Part shown: in pieces, positions 45,044-57,487 of the stretch
Position numbering within the stretch: the first letter of the stretch is position 1
How the letters are laid out: every line of letters starts with the position of its first letter
NCBI GenBank assembly: GCA_036872755.1
Contig: JAVHNS010000009.1
Coordinates: 1,178,001 to 1,242,000 of the forward strand
Origin: Orbilia blumenaviensis
Lineage: Eukaryota > Ascomycota > Orbiliomycetes > Orbiliales > Orbiliaceae
Direction of reading: 5' to 3'
Length of the DNA stretch: 64,000 bases
Translations under genes and position numbers: made by a program
Notes under the pieces: model-generated
The model's database searches: none
The model's input: the letters and a program-made list of their open reading frames with translations, nothing else
What the model was told of the DNA's origin: nothing

Positions 45044-47690
45044 GGGCTTTTTTCCTCCCAGCCATGCTTACCTGCTTTTGGCGTTTCCCTCGAGCGGGCG
45101 ACATGCACTAAAGCTGAGTACTAGCGTGAAGTCCAAATTAGCCAGCCCGAACCCGTCAAAGAAAACCCGTCAAGGCTGTTGCTTGAAACTGGCATTGGTT
45201 ACGAGTTAATCCCATCCTAACTTGCCCAAAAACAGGCACGCGTTGTTGTTTCGTTACCAGTCACGTGAATGCCCGATTGGGGACTTCTGATGGGTCTTCC
45301 CCCCCTGCCGACTTCTTCTCTGGAGCTAATAATTGCATATGTGCATACAAGGAAGAGAAAGAATGCGTGCGTGCCTCACGAACGAGACCTCCTGAGCTTC
45401 ATTACGGCAAATAACAGCACCTCCACCAGCCATGCACTTGTGTACACTTCACGCCTCATTAACTGCGATACTATACTGACTTCAGCTAGCTTCCCCTTCA
45501 GTTACTCCTGGTTACCAGCTCGACTGAGCTTAAAACCCACTTCCGTATAATTACAATGTAACCCGGCTTGGCGGATATATCAAACCTTTAGACCCCATAT
45601 GCATAGGTACCTACTATAGGCATCCTGTCAAGATCTATCAGGACCTACCTAGGTACCTACCTACTTAGTCAACCGATATGATCGATGAAAATAGTCAAAT
45701 CGTATTTCTTGAGGGTTCGCGAAACATATCACGTTGAAAACTTATCAAAAATGTTTCCTGAGGAATGCAAGCATGGCGACACCTGGAACGAAACCACGAT
45801 GGCTAAGTAACCGACCGACCGAACTTCGATCTGCCCCCATCCTAAAAATGGGCACATCTCGCATTTGCCTTTGGGTTACCGTCTTTCCATAGGTACCTCT
45901 TCTACACCTGCTTTAATATGTCATTTATAGTACTGGCATTATCGATAATCCAAGACAGATGTCCCGGAACATGTATATGTATGTGTATGAGTATGTATAT
46001 GTATATGTACATGTTACCACTCTGTCGGTAACTCCTTTTATATGCGTCTGCCTATGTGTGCGTGCGTGTGAGCAATCGCGCGACCGTGTGAGCGGGCCCC
46101 AAAAAGTCAATGGTACCGTACCCTCGACACAACCTACATTGCTTCTACATAAGTACCAGTTAAGGTACTTACTTATGCATGCAGGTGCAAAAGAAATCCA
46201 TCCAACCAACCACTCAACCATCCTGTTTGGGGAGTGGAAGGCTAGCTAGGGTAAGCCTATTGCCTGCAGGATGACCTAACCGTCGAAGCGCCCCCCTCCT
46301 CGCCTTCAGAAGTTGGATCTGAACCAATCCCGTCGACGGGTTGTTCCCCCAGACCTGGATCATTTCGCGAACAAGCAGAGTTTTTGCCAAAAAAAACCTT
46401 ATCCCGCGAACGCCTATGTGCCTCTGCAAGCACCTCACAATCAAGGCTCGTCTACTGCCCCTCATCTACCGACAATCATCTCAAGTAGAAACATTGAAAA
46501 AGGGGGGTTATTATATGGATCGCAGTTGGCTCTGGCGACAACCGAAATCTCCATTCCTAATTAATTTCAGAAGCCACGAATGAAAACGGGTGAATGAGGA
46601 AGCTTCCTCTCTTTGCTGTCAGATCTACCTACGGTAGCTGACATGTTCCCGATTCAGCCCCCAATTTGTATTCCGTATTAGCTAGCTCTTGCCCCACCAC
46701 CACCACAATCACCACCTGCAAAGCTACCGTATGTGTGTCGAAAGATGATCATTGCATCGTCGCGTGCCAGTCGCGTCCTTTATTTTCCCCCATTACTTGC
46801 TTTCTTTGGGTATGTGTGTATGTAGAGCTAAAGAAGCTGGCTGCTGCATGCCGCGGGTTTTTTGCTGCCCATACTATAGCGGGGCTGGCAACCTTTTTTT
46901 TCTCTTTCTGGAGGAGGAGTTCTTTTCTTTTCCATCTATTTGCCTGTTACGTTACAGGCATGGGGGGGATAATTTGCTCCGGTGTGGAGCCTTGCAGTGG
47001 CCTGTGAAATATTGATTCCTTTGACAGGGCTTTGTGAAGCTCGCTAGTGCGTCATATCCTGGAACCTAGCCTTCGAAATGATTGATCTTTCTAGAAATTA
47101 AATTATTTTCTCATGATGATGATGGTCTTAGATATATATATTTAGCCCAATCGTGAAAGAAGGGTAAAGCATTATCATTATAAACCACTCCGTCGGCTTC
47201 AATTCAAAATATCATGATAGATCTTCTAGAAACCCAGCTAGGAAGCCATATACACAGCTCTACCCATCCACGATGTCACGAGTCCAAAACTTTAACCCTT
47301 TCCTCCCCACACCTCAAAAGATTGATGTTACAAACCAAAACCCCATCATCCCGCTCCAATAACAACCTCGAGACGAGACGGGATAGCAGCCCAGAGCTTC
47401 TCACCGTCTTGTCCTGTCCTGTCTTGTCCCGTCTAGCTAACTAACTACGTATGTTCTGTATGCACTCTTCCATTGAGCTCACATTTTTTTTGGTTTTGTT
47501 CCCGCCTCTCACATTTTTTTCCCTGGCTAATTAATTGATTAACCTTCACGCTTTGCCTTGCTTTGCTTGGGTTCCTGGATTGTTGGTTTGGTTCCCGCTT
47601 GGGGGGGTTCGTGAGTTCCTGCTTATTTGGTTCATTGGTTCGTTTGGGAACGCGGCCTAGGCGGGCGCGAAATGCATGGTCTATTATCGC

Positions 47691-47730
47691 TCGCTCGCTC
47701 GCTCACTCACTCACTCACTCTCTCTCTCTC
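47691..47730. repeat. (CGCT)/(CACT)/(CT)n compound microsatellite
   Basis: GCTC units change to CACT units and then to CT repeats, directly before an ACGCGT hexamer at 47731-47736. Confidence 0.85.
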
Positions 47731-47805
47731 ACGCGTTCATTGTCAAGGTACCGTTGTTGCGCTTTTTTTTCTTGTTAATGCGCCACAGTACTCCGTAGTT
47801 TGAAT

Positions 47806-47861
47806 AAGAAATAAGAAACAAGAAATAAGAAACAAGAAATAAGAAACAAGAAATAAGAAAC
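47806..47861. repeat. 14-bp minisatellite, four copies
   Basis: The unit AAGAAATAAGAAAC is repeated four times exactly, so expansion looks recent. Confidence 0.9.
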
Positions 47862-49081
47862 AGGAATTTGCTTTGCCGCGAGAAGAGACTGGAAAAGGGA
47901 ATCGGAGCTAGTTAGTTAGTCTTCTTTGATTCAGCGAGAGAGATACGATGTCAGATCGTATTAGTTATAATTAACTACTCCCTCCCTGACCTAAGAGCTG
48001 CCCTGCCCTGCCCTGTCTTGTCCTGCTGATAGCTATCCATCCATCTTGAGATAAAACCAAAAAGGCTTCAGGAATTGGGAGCTTTATACCCCGTCTGGTT
48101 CCAATATCCCCATTTGATGATATATACATCTCGATCCAAGAAAACCCCTCAGGAATTGAATTCCCACAGCTACCAACCAATCGGTCTTAACAATAACAAT
48201 CCGTAAAAATTCTTCAAATTCCTTCAACAGTCCCGTCGCTAGGACAATAACCCTCACCCCTTTGAAATTCAAAAAGTTAAAAGTTAAATTCAAACCAACA
48301 ACAAATCTCCAAACCCGGAAAAAAGAAGAAGGTTACTCCTAGCTAGGATTCCTCACGAACGAAAAACTTCGGAACTAAATAAATCAGCTAACTAGCTCAA
48401 GAAAGAAAAAAGAAAAGAAGAAAGACAAGAAAAGAAGAAAGACAAGAAAAAAAAGAAAGACCGGACGGAAATACCATCCAGCTACCGATACTTGACAGCT
48501 TGAGCTTTACGTGGGGTTTAGGTCGATATAAAAATACAAGGGACAATATAATCCCCACGAGCTCTCTGCTCTGTCCTACTTCATCGTTAACCCAGTTAAC
48601 CTAGTTTGACATGCTCCAGTTAAACCCTCGCAGAAACACGGGCCGGGCTGCATGGCATCCCATCCAGACCTTACGCAAACCAGAAACATCTTCCCGAATA
48701 AAAACCGTTCACCGGACCAAAAAAAAAAAAAAACTGAGCTCCTCACGAGATCGACCTGGATTGTACTATACTATACTATATATCCCCTAGCTACCTAAGT
48801 ATCTAACCCTGCGGGATATACTAGCATACCTCATGCTACGCATATAACGCCTTCCCTTCTCCTTCTGGCTTCGGTATAAAACCCTTCAACAGAGCCAATC
48901 CTTTTTGACCGATTAGCATCTCTTCGCCAATGACAGCTGCGATATTATATCATAGGATCCTGACAGGAAGATTCGGATAATCCGGGTGGATATTTTATTC
49001 CAGATGCCTTGGTCACCGCGAACGGCTTTTTACGACGCCTTCGTAGTGCAGCGCAGATGTCATATCCAAGATTAAACGAAA

Positions 49082-49103
49082 AGCAAGGAAGGAAGGAAGG
49101 AAG
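49082..49103. repeat. (GGAA)n microsatellite
   Basis: Five GGAA units in gene-free DNA. Confidence 0.85.
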
Positions 49104-49646
49104 GCTTGATATAATCTCCACAAAACGTGTCCTAACGCAAGCAATGAAACCCGTCTGCGTCCCGGACTCGAATCTAGGCGGACATGAAATTACTTGAGAA
49201 TTTACAATACTTAAGGAATAGAAGAAAAGAATAGAAAAAGGAAAGGTAGTGACGTCCCCGGCACCCAGGCTTAGACTAGATACTTAGGTTTTTTTAAGTA
49301 AGCTAGTTAAGCTTCTTCTTCTTATGCTTTTTTTTTTTTTTCTCTTCAGATCCCCCAGAGCCGTTATTGCCGCCATCTTTCTTTCCACATGACTATACCG
49401 TCGACATGCATTAAAGAGAAGGGAAAAAAGTTTCCGTTCTACAAGGGCAAAAGGCAAAGCAAGGCCTTGCTGGGCGTGTTCTTTTCGTGTAGCCGAGAAA
49501 AGAAAAAAACTACATACGTACGCCGGAATTTCCTGCAGGCGTATATGCAGGCGTTAAAGGCGCGTCGATGGATACTATAAAGATCTTTTTTTTTTGTGTT
49601 AACTTCCCAAGAAAAAATTTTTTCCTCTGCCTATGTGGCCAGGGCT

Positions 49647-49760
49647 CAATTATGTGGGGTCGAGAGCCAGGACGACTTCTGGCTTGTTGAATATTTTTTT
49701 TTATATGTATCGCGATATGGTCGGACAACCAGTTCGTCAGCCCTCGACCCCACATTATTG
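49647..49760. repeat. Foldback (inverted-repeat) element next to an A24 run
   Basis: Left arm 49647-49666 and the reverse complement of right arm 49741-49760 agree at 18 of 20 positions (CAATNATGTGGGGTCGAG core). With gaps the similarity extends some 15 nt further inward. The right end is followed immediately by a run of about 24 A. A small non-autonomous element or a snapback RNA gene are both possible. Confidence 0.7.
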
Positions 49761-51477
49761 AAAAAAAAAAAAAAAAAAAAAAAATCATATGTCCCCATCA
49801 GCCATCCATGTACCTAAAGGCCCTTCCTACGAGCACAGATATAATACTACATACAGTCTCGACACCAGATCAGTTGTTGTTGTTGTTATACCAATGTGTC
49901 AACTAAATATTTCTATTTATTATCAAGCTACAAAAACTCCGTCCCTCCCAGGAGCCAGATCTCAAATTGAATTACCACCTTAAACATTCTTAAGCTTAAC
50001 CACTTTACTTACCTCTTCCTAAGCGCCCTGACGACTTATCCCAGACATAATAAATATAAATTAATATTAAAATTCCCAAATCTCCTCCGCATATAATCTG
50101 GGAATCTAAGCCCACCCAGGAAAAATGGGACAATCTATATAGGCATTATTAACTTGTGAAAGGGTAGTGGAACAACAGCCGGCTGCCATACCTCATCTAT
50201 CGATCGATCTTATAATATATACCAGGCGTCTAAATATACTAATAGAGCACTATACTATAATCCCGCTACCGCAGCACGGGATCTAGGCGCCCCTATAATA
50301 TATTATTATTAACCGACTGATCTGGATATTGTATATTATTACTAAAACTAGCTTATTAGTTAAGTTGAGTTAGTTAGTTACCTTTAGTATCATCAATATA
50401 TATATATGTATATATATGATATAATACAAGAGCTATAATTCGCTAAAAGAAGACCCCAGATACCGCTATCCTACGCTTATAGACAGTATTCGCGGTGGAT
50501 TATAACGGCCGGCGATCGTATACGTATTCGTTAATAGTGCTAGTGGAATAGGTTATAGCTATTATATTATATATATACACTATATTATATACATATATAG
50601 TACTCAGAGTAACTAACTAATGGATCTGATTATATGTATAAGGATCGTACATCCTTGCACAAAAGTTCCACGGATTTCATTTAAGTGGAGTTTGTGTTTA
50701 ATATCGCATCGCATGCACCTTCGAGAAGTAGAATCTAGACTATACCCCTTGTTGCTTTTCGGCTAATTTTTTGGTTGGGTACCCCGGGTAGGGTAAGGAA
50801 GTATTTTGGTATCCGTATTATAGCGCCGACGACCCCGGCAGGGCGAGACGGTCGGGGGCAGCTCTTGTGAAGTATTTACGTGGTTTATGGTTTGATTCAT
50901 GGGACCCCCCGATTTCTATAGGATTGGGGGGGAAAGAAGGTGGGTGAATTTGTGATGAATCCAGGTATAGATGTATTGTCCGGGATATGTATGCGTACAG
51001 GAAAAACAAGAATATGTATTTCTAGGATTTCGTGATATATACATTCTAATTTTTGCTCTAGATGTTTTTTTCTCGATTTTGTTCTCGATCGAATATTTAG
51101 GGCAAAAATTGTGGGAGGACAAGAGTGTATAAATCAGACAGGATTTGTGAAGGGTGAAGGGGTTGAATGAGAAAGTACATGGAAACGCCGTCCTCAAAGA
51201 TGTATGATAAGGAAAGAAGTGTCTATTTCTATTTTTCTGTCCCTAGAGTTTCCTCGAGGAGAAAGTAGAAACAGGCGAAGAAGAAAATGTAAAGGGGGGC
51301 AAAGAAAGCATATGCTTCATCATCATCGTCGTCATCATCGTTAAATCATGGGGATCGTAAAAGTGACATCAGTCGTAACGTAACGTACATACATACAAAT
51401 TCAATTCATCAAAGATGGGCTTTCTTTTTTTCCGTTCTCAGATGTTTAAACAAAAAAAATATATGGGTTACTTATAT

Positions 51478-52977
51478 TTAAAGCTGAACGTTCTCTGAGA
51501 AGTACTTAGTACCCTTGATGTTACCAGCTGGAGTATACTCGCAGACAAGGTAGTAACCACGTGGGCACTTGCGGTTGTAACAACCGAATTCCTTGGTTCC
51601 CTTCCAGATCATTTGGGTGAAGTGGGCGGTTTTAAGCTGGAAAAGGTTGTTAGAATATATACATTTTAGATGAGGTTTATATTAAGGGGGGGGGGGGGGT
51701 TAGCTTACGTCAAAGTCCTTGGTGGAAGCCTTCTTGTAGATGTCAATTTCGTCGTACCAGGCCTTCATGGCGTCCTGAACGTCGGCGTAACCCTCGGCGA
51801 TGTTCTCACCCCATGGCTTGTCAGAGTGCTCGAAGTTACAGAGCTTGGTGTGCTCCTCGGCAAAGTCGGCAAGTTCGTCGTTCCAGGTGAGTGGGTCAGC
51901 CTTGTGGGTCTTACGGTAGTCGTTATGGGTTTCAATGCACTTGGTCTTGTCGGACCTGTTGTCTGTCTTCTTGTCGGCGGTGGCGGTGGTGGTTGGGGTG
52001 GTCTTGGAGCTGGTGGTTGTTGGTTTGGCGGCGGCTGGCTTTGTTGAAACCTTTGGTGGCTCGTCATCTTCGTCGTCATCATCCTTCTTCTCATCTTTTG
52101 CGGGCTCCTCCTGCTTCTTTGCTGGAGTGCTGGTGGTGGCAGTAGACTTGGAGGAGGATGCGGGGGTGTCGCCAGCCTTCTTGGTGGTGGTGACGACGGC
52201 GGTGACGGTAGCGCCACCCTTGGTTGTGGTCTTGGTCACAAGGATTGTGATATCAGCTGGCTTCTCCTCCTCCTCCTCTTCCTTAGGCTTGTTTGGCTTC
52301 TCCTCTTCCTCTTCATCTCCATATCCGTAGCCATAGTCATACGGGTCTGTCTCTTCAGTAGGCTCTGGCTTAGCTGTGGTCTTAGCCGGGGTCTCGGTGG
52401 TCTCAGCTGGCTTGCCGATGGGTGAGGAGGCAGTGACAGTCTTGGTCTCAGTGACAGTCTTGGTCTCAGTGACAGTCTTGGTAGTATCCTTTCCAGGAGT
52501 AGTCTTGGTCTCGGTGACAGTCTTGGTGGTATCCTTTCCAGGAAAAGTCTTGGTCTCGGTGACGGTCTTGATGATATCCTTTCCAGGAACGGTTTCGGTT
52601 CGGTAGATGGTCCTGGTCCTGGTGCTGTCCTTACCTGTCTCGGTCTTGGTATTGGTGATGGTCTTACCAGGCTCGGTCCTAGTAATTGTCCTGACGACAG
52701 TTACAGGCCTACCAGGCCTGACGACAGTCACAGGCCTTGGGGTGTCGGTCTTGGTGATTGTGATAGTGGTTGGGGTGCAAGTCGATTCAGGATTGCCACC
52801 CTTTCCACCGGGCCTTGGAGTGGTAGTAGTGGTGCTAGAAGTACGACCTCCCTTTCCACCTGGTCTAGGCTTCACCGAGGTTGTCTTTGGTGCTGGCTCT
52901 TCCTCTTCTTCATATCCGTACGGTTTGGCGATAACCGAGGCGGCGAGAAACGCCACAGTAAGAAGCATAGGACGCAT
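51478..52977 (-). CDS. Secreted CAP (PR-1/SCP) protein with Thr-rich stalk
   Basis: Minus-strand exons 52977-51709 and 51636-51478 give 475 residues. The start ATG at 52977 precedes a signal peptide (LLTVAFLAASVIA). The middle is low complexity: Thr/Pro/Gly-rich, then 15-residue repeats of the TVTETKT-PGKDTTK type, then a Glu/Lys/Pro-rich part. The CAP domain is about 346-475: THNDYR with His 351, WGENIA with Glu 391, and after the intron HFTQMIWKGT with His 428, then CYNRKCPRGYYLVCEY. CAP proteins of fungi (Pry-like) bind and export sterols and fatty acids, or interact with hosts; the stalk suggests a cell-wall-attached form. The intron lies within the CAP domain. No GPI signal is present. 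Confidence 0.92.
52434..52602 (-). repeat. In-frame 45-nt repeats in the CAP gene
   Basis: Three to four tandem units encoding a Thr-Val-Thr-Glu-Thr-Lys-Thr plus Pro-Gly-Lys-Asp motif, part of the Thr-rich stalk. Copies differ slightly, with further shortened TVTETK copies beside them. Confidence 0.85.
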
Positions 52978-54881
52978 GATTGCTGTTTTTTCTTGAAAAA
53001 GAATGTGTGATATATGTAAAAAAAAAGAGTGTATATCAGTTAAACAGGAAAAATGAGTGTATGTGCCGAAGCCCCAAAACGAACGATTGCTCCAAGTCTG
53101 ATGACTACCCAAGGAGGATGTGGAGGAATGATGATCTCGAGTGATGGAGAGAACGGAACAGACGGCAAGGTGGGTTCATGAAGTATTAATACTCCCAGAA
53201 TTTGACACATCCTCCCCATGGCTAAGACCGTAGCTGGGCGCTGAGGACCAGAACAGTTCTTCCTTCTCCTTCTCCCCAGAAACACTTAGAATTCCGATCA
53301 TACTCGAGGCTCAAAAACAAAATAAAAGAAAACGTCCCAACAGCTTTTACTACTTTTCGGAATCAGACACTCCAGATAGGCTATACGCTCGCATCCAGGA
53401 TTGGACATTCCCATTAATCGATCGTTTCAATAAACAACTTTAACCCTGTCGGAATAGGACCTCACCAATGTTATCGAGGGAAATTGCTTCCCCCGCCGGT
53501 AGATACTGCATAGATTAGGCCTGTACGATCAAAAACCCGCTAGTGAACGATAGCCAGATGTACCACTAGCACTCTCTTATTGTAATCATAGCGCGCCTAT
53601 AAGCGTCGACATTCTTTGATTGATAGTTGTTGTATATCGATCATCCTTGTTTAAAAATATAATGTGCGCATTGGAAAAGAAATTATCATGCTTGGGTCGT
53701 CCTAAATCGGGCGTATCGTACATACTCGGCTTTGAGTTTTTGTTTCATAAACAAAACAAAAAACAAAAATTAATAAAAAACGGTTGCTAAGAAAGTTGTT
53801 TCTTTTGTTTTCTTGTCATGTTTAACTACTTTGGTATCGTCGTAGGCTGTGGACTATATACTCTGCCAACGAGGTTAATCGGTTGACGAGAAAAAAATGC
53901 TGTTCGCCAGATATCTATCATGTGCGCGCCATTTGTGGTAAAAAGGGCGTTGTTGGTCCTGCAAGCGCTCGCTTGGATGTGGCGGGATCGGGTTAGACTA
54001 GGCGAGGACGGACTCCAAAACGGCTCGAACATCATCGAGTTGTAGAATCCATCTAGTTAGCTAAGCCTTGGCATTTCTGTGCATTAAAGTGTTCAATTCC
54101 GTGATACCTTGACGTATTAGGGGAGGCCTGGTTCATGGACTTGCCCCGCAAAGACGTTCGTGCTCTCGCTTCTTTGGATATGGATCCGTCTATAGTATAG
54201 TATAATATAATAGCAAAGTGGTGCAACGGAGAAACAGGAACCTAGGTAAGCCTATAACCTCGCGGGCTCGCCAACCCCACATTACTCTGATCAGCCATAC
54301 ATATTCCTAATTGCCACGATGCAAATGCCCTTGTTTGGAAGCGTTCCCGGCTGCACGGATATTACCTAACATGGTATATTGAGACTCGCGTTCTTTGCAG
54401 ATGGTCTCGGTACCAAGCCATATCACGCTATGTTAGAGAGGCGCTCACCTCTACATCTTGACTTAAGTGAGTAATTGGCTTATTATCGTATCCATGGCAT
54501 GCACAGTCCTTTTTTCCCGGACGGAACGAAGTTCCTCATCTGAAGTTCATGGGATTTTGCGTTGATCTGTCCAGAATGCAACAGTTTGCCACATCTCACG
54601 TGACGATTTTGGACCTCGCAAGGCCTGCAGGATTGGGCGCGAGGAAAGCTTGCCCAATGCAAATGTTTATGTGGTGGTCGGATTTCAAAGCAAAGCACCG
54701 GCGAAAATTCCATTGCGGTAAAGTTTTCGACCCAACCTTCTTTCGAAAAATTCCAAGCACCACTCTCTCTCTCCCACGAAATCTCGATCCTAAAAAGAAG
54801 CCCACGAAAAAAGGGGGAGTCTGCCAGAATAAGGTATTCGCTACCGAAAAACCGGTTGCTTCCGTCCGGGCCCTCTTCGAT
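52978..54881. other. Divergent intergenic region between CAP and MIA40 genes
   Basis: No exon is supported. A frame open upstream of the MIA40 ATG (54549-54881) has no homology logic and was not included. An A-rich stretch lies at 53740-53785. Confidence 0.5.
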
Positions 54882-56237
54882 ATGATACAATCGACGGTTT
54901 CTCGTTCGCTACAGCGGTCCTCCCGCCCATTACTACGATCCGCAACGTCATCATTAAGACCCACCACAATACAACCAAATACTATATGCCCGCACACACT
55001 ATCGTCAAGGTCGTTGTTCACAAGAACAAGGCCCAGTACCGGGAAGCGGTTTCAAGGATTTGTGGCGAGGGTCGGTCTCGCCGCTGCAATCGTGTATTGG
55101 TATAACACCTCAACTATCTTCGCTGAGGAGCCGGCTGGTATGCATATGCATGATAACCTTGTTTTAGAAATAGTATTCCGGGTCTAGGCTAGACTCCCGC
55201 TAACATCAAGCTATTCCAGAGAAACAACCATTTATTTCCCGCGCGCCTCCCGTCGAACCTATACCGGAAGAACGATTTCCTACGTTGGATGAGGTGGTCG
55301 CAGAGAAGAAGGCCAAGGCTAAGGCTGCAGCTTCGGATGCTACAAACCAAAGCGTAATGGCTGCGGGAGAACTGGAAGCTGGTTCCAGAAGCCCGGGAAG
55401 CTTGGAGGAGGAGGCCGGACAGCAAGGAGCTTTCAATGAAGAGACCGGAGAAATAAACTGGGATTGTCCTTGCCTAGGCGGCATGGCGCATGGTCCTTGG
55501 TATGTTCGGCTAACCGGCTGATCTTGGGAAAGTAGCTTCATTCTGACAAAATGGGATTTTTCGTGATGGTAGTGGTGAAGAGTTCAGAGAAGCCTTCAGC
55601 TGCTTCATCTTCTCGAAGGAGGAGCCTAAGGGTGTCGATTGTATTGAGAGGTTCAAGGGCATGCAAACATGTTTCCAGAAGGTAAACCCATCTTAGTCTC
55701 GTAAACCCATCTAGGATTAAATTACCCGAGCTATATAGCTGATAATTATTATCATAGTACCCCGAGATATATGGCGAGCCTCCATCCGACGAGCAAGAAG
55801 AAGAGGAGATCGATCGGAAACTAGCTGAATTGGATAAGGAGAAATCCGAAGCCCCATCAAAACCAACATCAGAAACAGAACCGAAGCCATCCTCTGAAGC
55901 ACCCTCTTCCCAGGCACCACCACCAAAATCCCCTCCACCATCAGGTTCTACACCAACATCGTCGATACCGCACTCTCCACCTCAAGACCGAGGTACCGAT
56001 GAGTATTCTCACCCACCGCCAAAGGATAACTCTGAACATAAGGCTGGAACACTTGTACACCCCAGCCCTGGTGAGAAAGGGCTTGGTGGAGGCAGCCACG
56101 AAGGACCAGTTGACACGGATCCGAATACAACCGGCATAATACGCCCAGCCCCCAGCTCTTCCGGCCTTGAGAACATTGGAGGACACGGTGCACCTGGCGT
56201 GAGGGGCGTGAGTGACCCTAATGGCCCGCAACTATAG
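54882..56237 (+). CDS. MIA40: MIA40, oxidoreductase of mitochondrial intermembrane space import
   Basis: Exons 54882-55137, 55220-55499, 55573-55681 and 55758-56237 give 374 residues; introns of 82, 73 and 76 nt keep frame. The N-terminus is Arg/Ser-rich (a mitochondrial presequence), followed by a hydrophobic anchor (about 62-80), so the protein faces the intermembrane space. The CPC redox motif is at 168-170, and twin CX9C motifs follow at 179/189 and 202/212, the second Cys of the motif set being created by splicing ([10 protein letters not shown]). Mia40 oxidises incoming small Cys proteins and is recharged by Erv1. The conserved end (FQKYPEIYG) is followed by an unusual tail of ~150 residues rich in Pro, Ser and Glu. 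Long acidic tails occur in fungal Mia40, but this proline-rich one is at the long end. Confidence 0.95.
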
Positions 56238-57487
56238 GCGTGTAATTTTTGGGTAGTATCACGGGTCATCTTGTCAGGTTTGTCGGATCGTGAACATTAT
56301 TTTCCGGATTCGTCGATCAGACGGCAGGGAAACCTGGGACCGAAAGGTTTTGATTCGCTAGAGCCAACCTCAGTATTCCAATAAATCGGCATATATCACA
56401 GTGCATGATAAATAATTGGACGGCTACAACTATATAAATGCTAAATATCGAACGGCCGGACCTTGCGCGATTGATCCCCCTCCAATTAGAATGTAATATA
56501 TACAAATCTTTACATTGTACATAGGTTATACCAAAAAGCTCCTGCATGATATCCAGCCACGTTTATCCAACTCCAACAATTCACTAGATCAGACTCGTAT
56601 CGAGACTGATAAGTGTGCCGTTCCTTCTTTCTATACCATTTCCTACGGGAGGATTGTTATGGACCCACCTAAAACCCGACGTAGGTATATTCCACAAATC
56701 TAATGTTACATCTGGGCAAGGGGGCTCTTGCTGTTGAGGAACATTTAAGCTTCTGGTGTCACCGCCATGTATCTCGACGGGAGAGACGGCGACACGAAAA
56801 ATAATAAATTCCGGGAGGGCAGGTCAGTGTGTGTACCCAATCGCTCTGCTGGAAATTGGAAGGCTGAGTTGGTTTGGAACTAGTGTTTTATATTGACAAT
56901 GAGAGATACACATGGTTTGTCAGCTGAAGGATTTAGAGCTCTAGACCCTTTCGATCGCCGACCCAATATTTCGCTTCCGACTTTAGAGTATATGTGATTT
57001 GTATTCGAGGCTGAACAGAGTGATAACTATGATACGGTATGACGAAAACTTCGCCAACCAAATTACGAGGACCATAAAGATACCGAGGTGATGCATCCAG
57101 CACGGCTGTACGTACGCTAATTATTTCATATATATGCGAGGTTATAGAGGTACAGTCTTCAAGCAGGGTCTTTTGCTGCCTTTTGAGGCTTTAGGTCGAT
57201 TGCTGTCTGTGATACAGTTGTACAAGTCTTCTGATTGTGATCGAATATTTATAGATACCGAACCAAGGGTAGAGTTACATACCGAAAGATGAATGATCAA
57301 ATCCGAGTACGTACTACGCTATACTCGGCCGCCGGGCTCGCGCAAGCTGGAGCGTAGAGGTTAATGTTAAATACTCGTGGTTCCGGATCAGTCGATCAGG
57401 ATATCTCTGTTTCCCAGCTGAGTAAGCCTTTCATTCTTTACGTATACATGAAAGACGATATAAATCATTCTTTAGGAACTCAAAATC
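56238..57487. other. Intergenic region between MIA40 and second NCLRA gene
   Basis: No coding exon is supported. It contains the 3' region of MIA40 and the promoter of the NCLRA gene at 57488, with no distinct TATA box seen. Confidence 0.5.

Larger units (their letters stand above)
43875..51477. other. 7.6-kb gene-free block rich in simple repeats
   Basis: This is the 5' side of the FHA gene and 3' side of the CAP gene. I found no exon set with domain, splice or codon support. It contains several microsatellites and one minisatellite (listed separately), a foldback element with a following A24 run (49640-49784), AT-rich stretches at 50190-50640, and runs such as CTACCTAGGTACC near 45640-45665. 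A 213-codon frame at 44568-45209 is only open because it runs through repeats. Confidence 0.5.

Noticed and set aside
44568..45209. 213-codon plus-strand frame
   Set aside because: It is open only because it passes through CTT and CAGA repeats. No domain, no start logic, and overlapping frames are equally open.
49009..49197. Frame ending in a tRNA-like GACTCGAATC string
   Set aside because: The string resembles a tRNA T-loop, but no acceptor, D or anticodon arms could be built around it.
54549..54881. N-terminal extension of MIA40
   Set aside because: The frame is open but the family N-terminus (presequence and anchor) begins at 54882. The extension has no such character.
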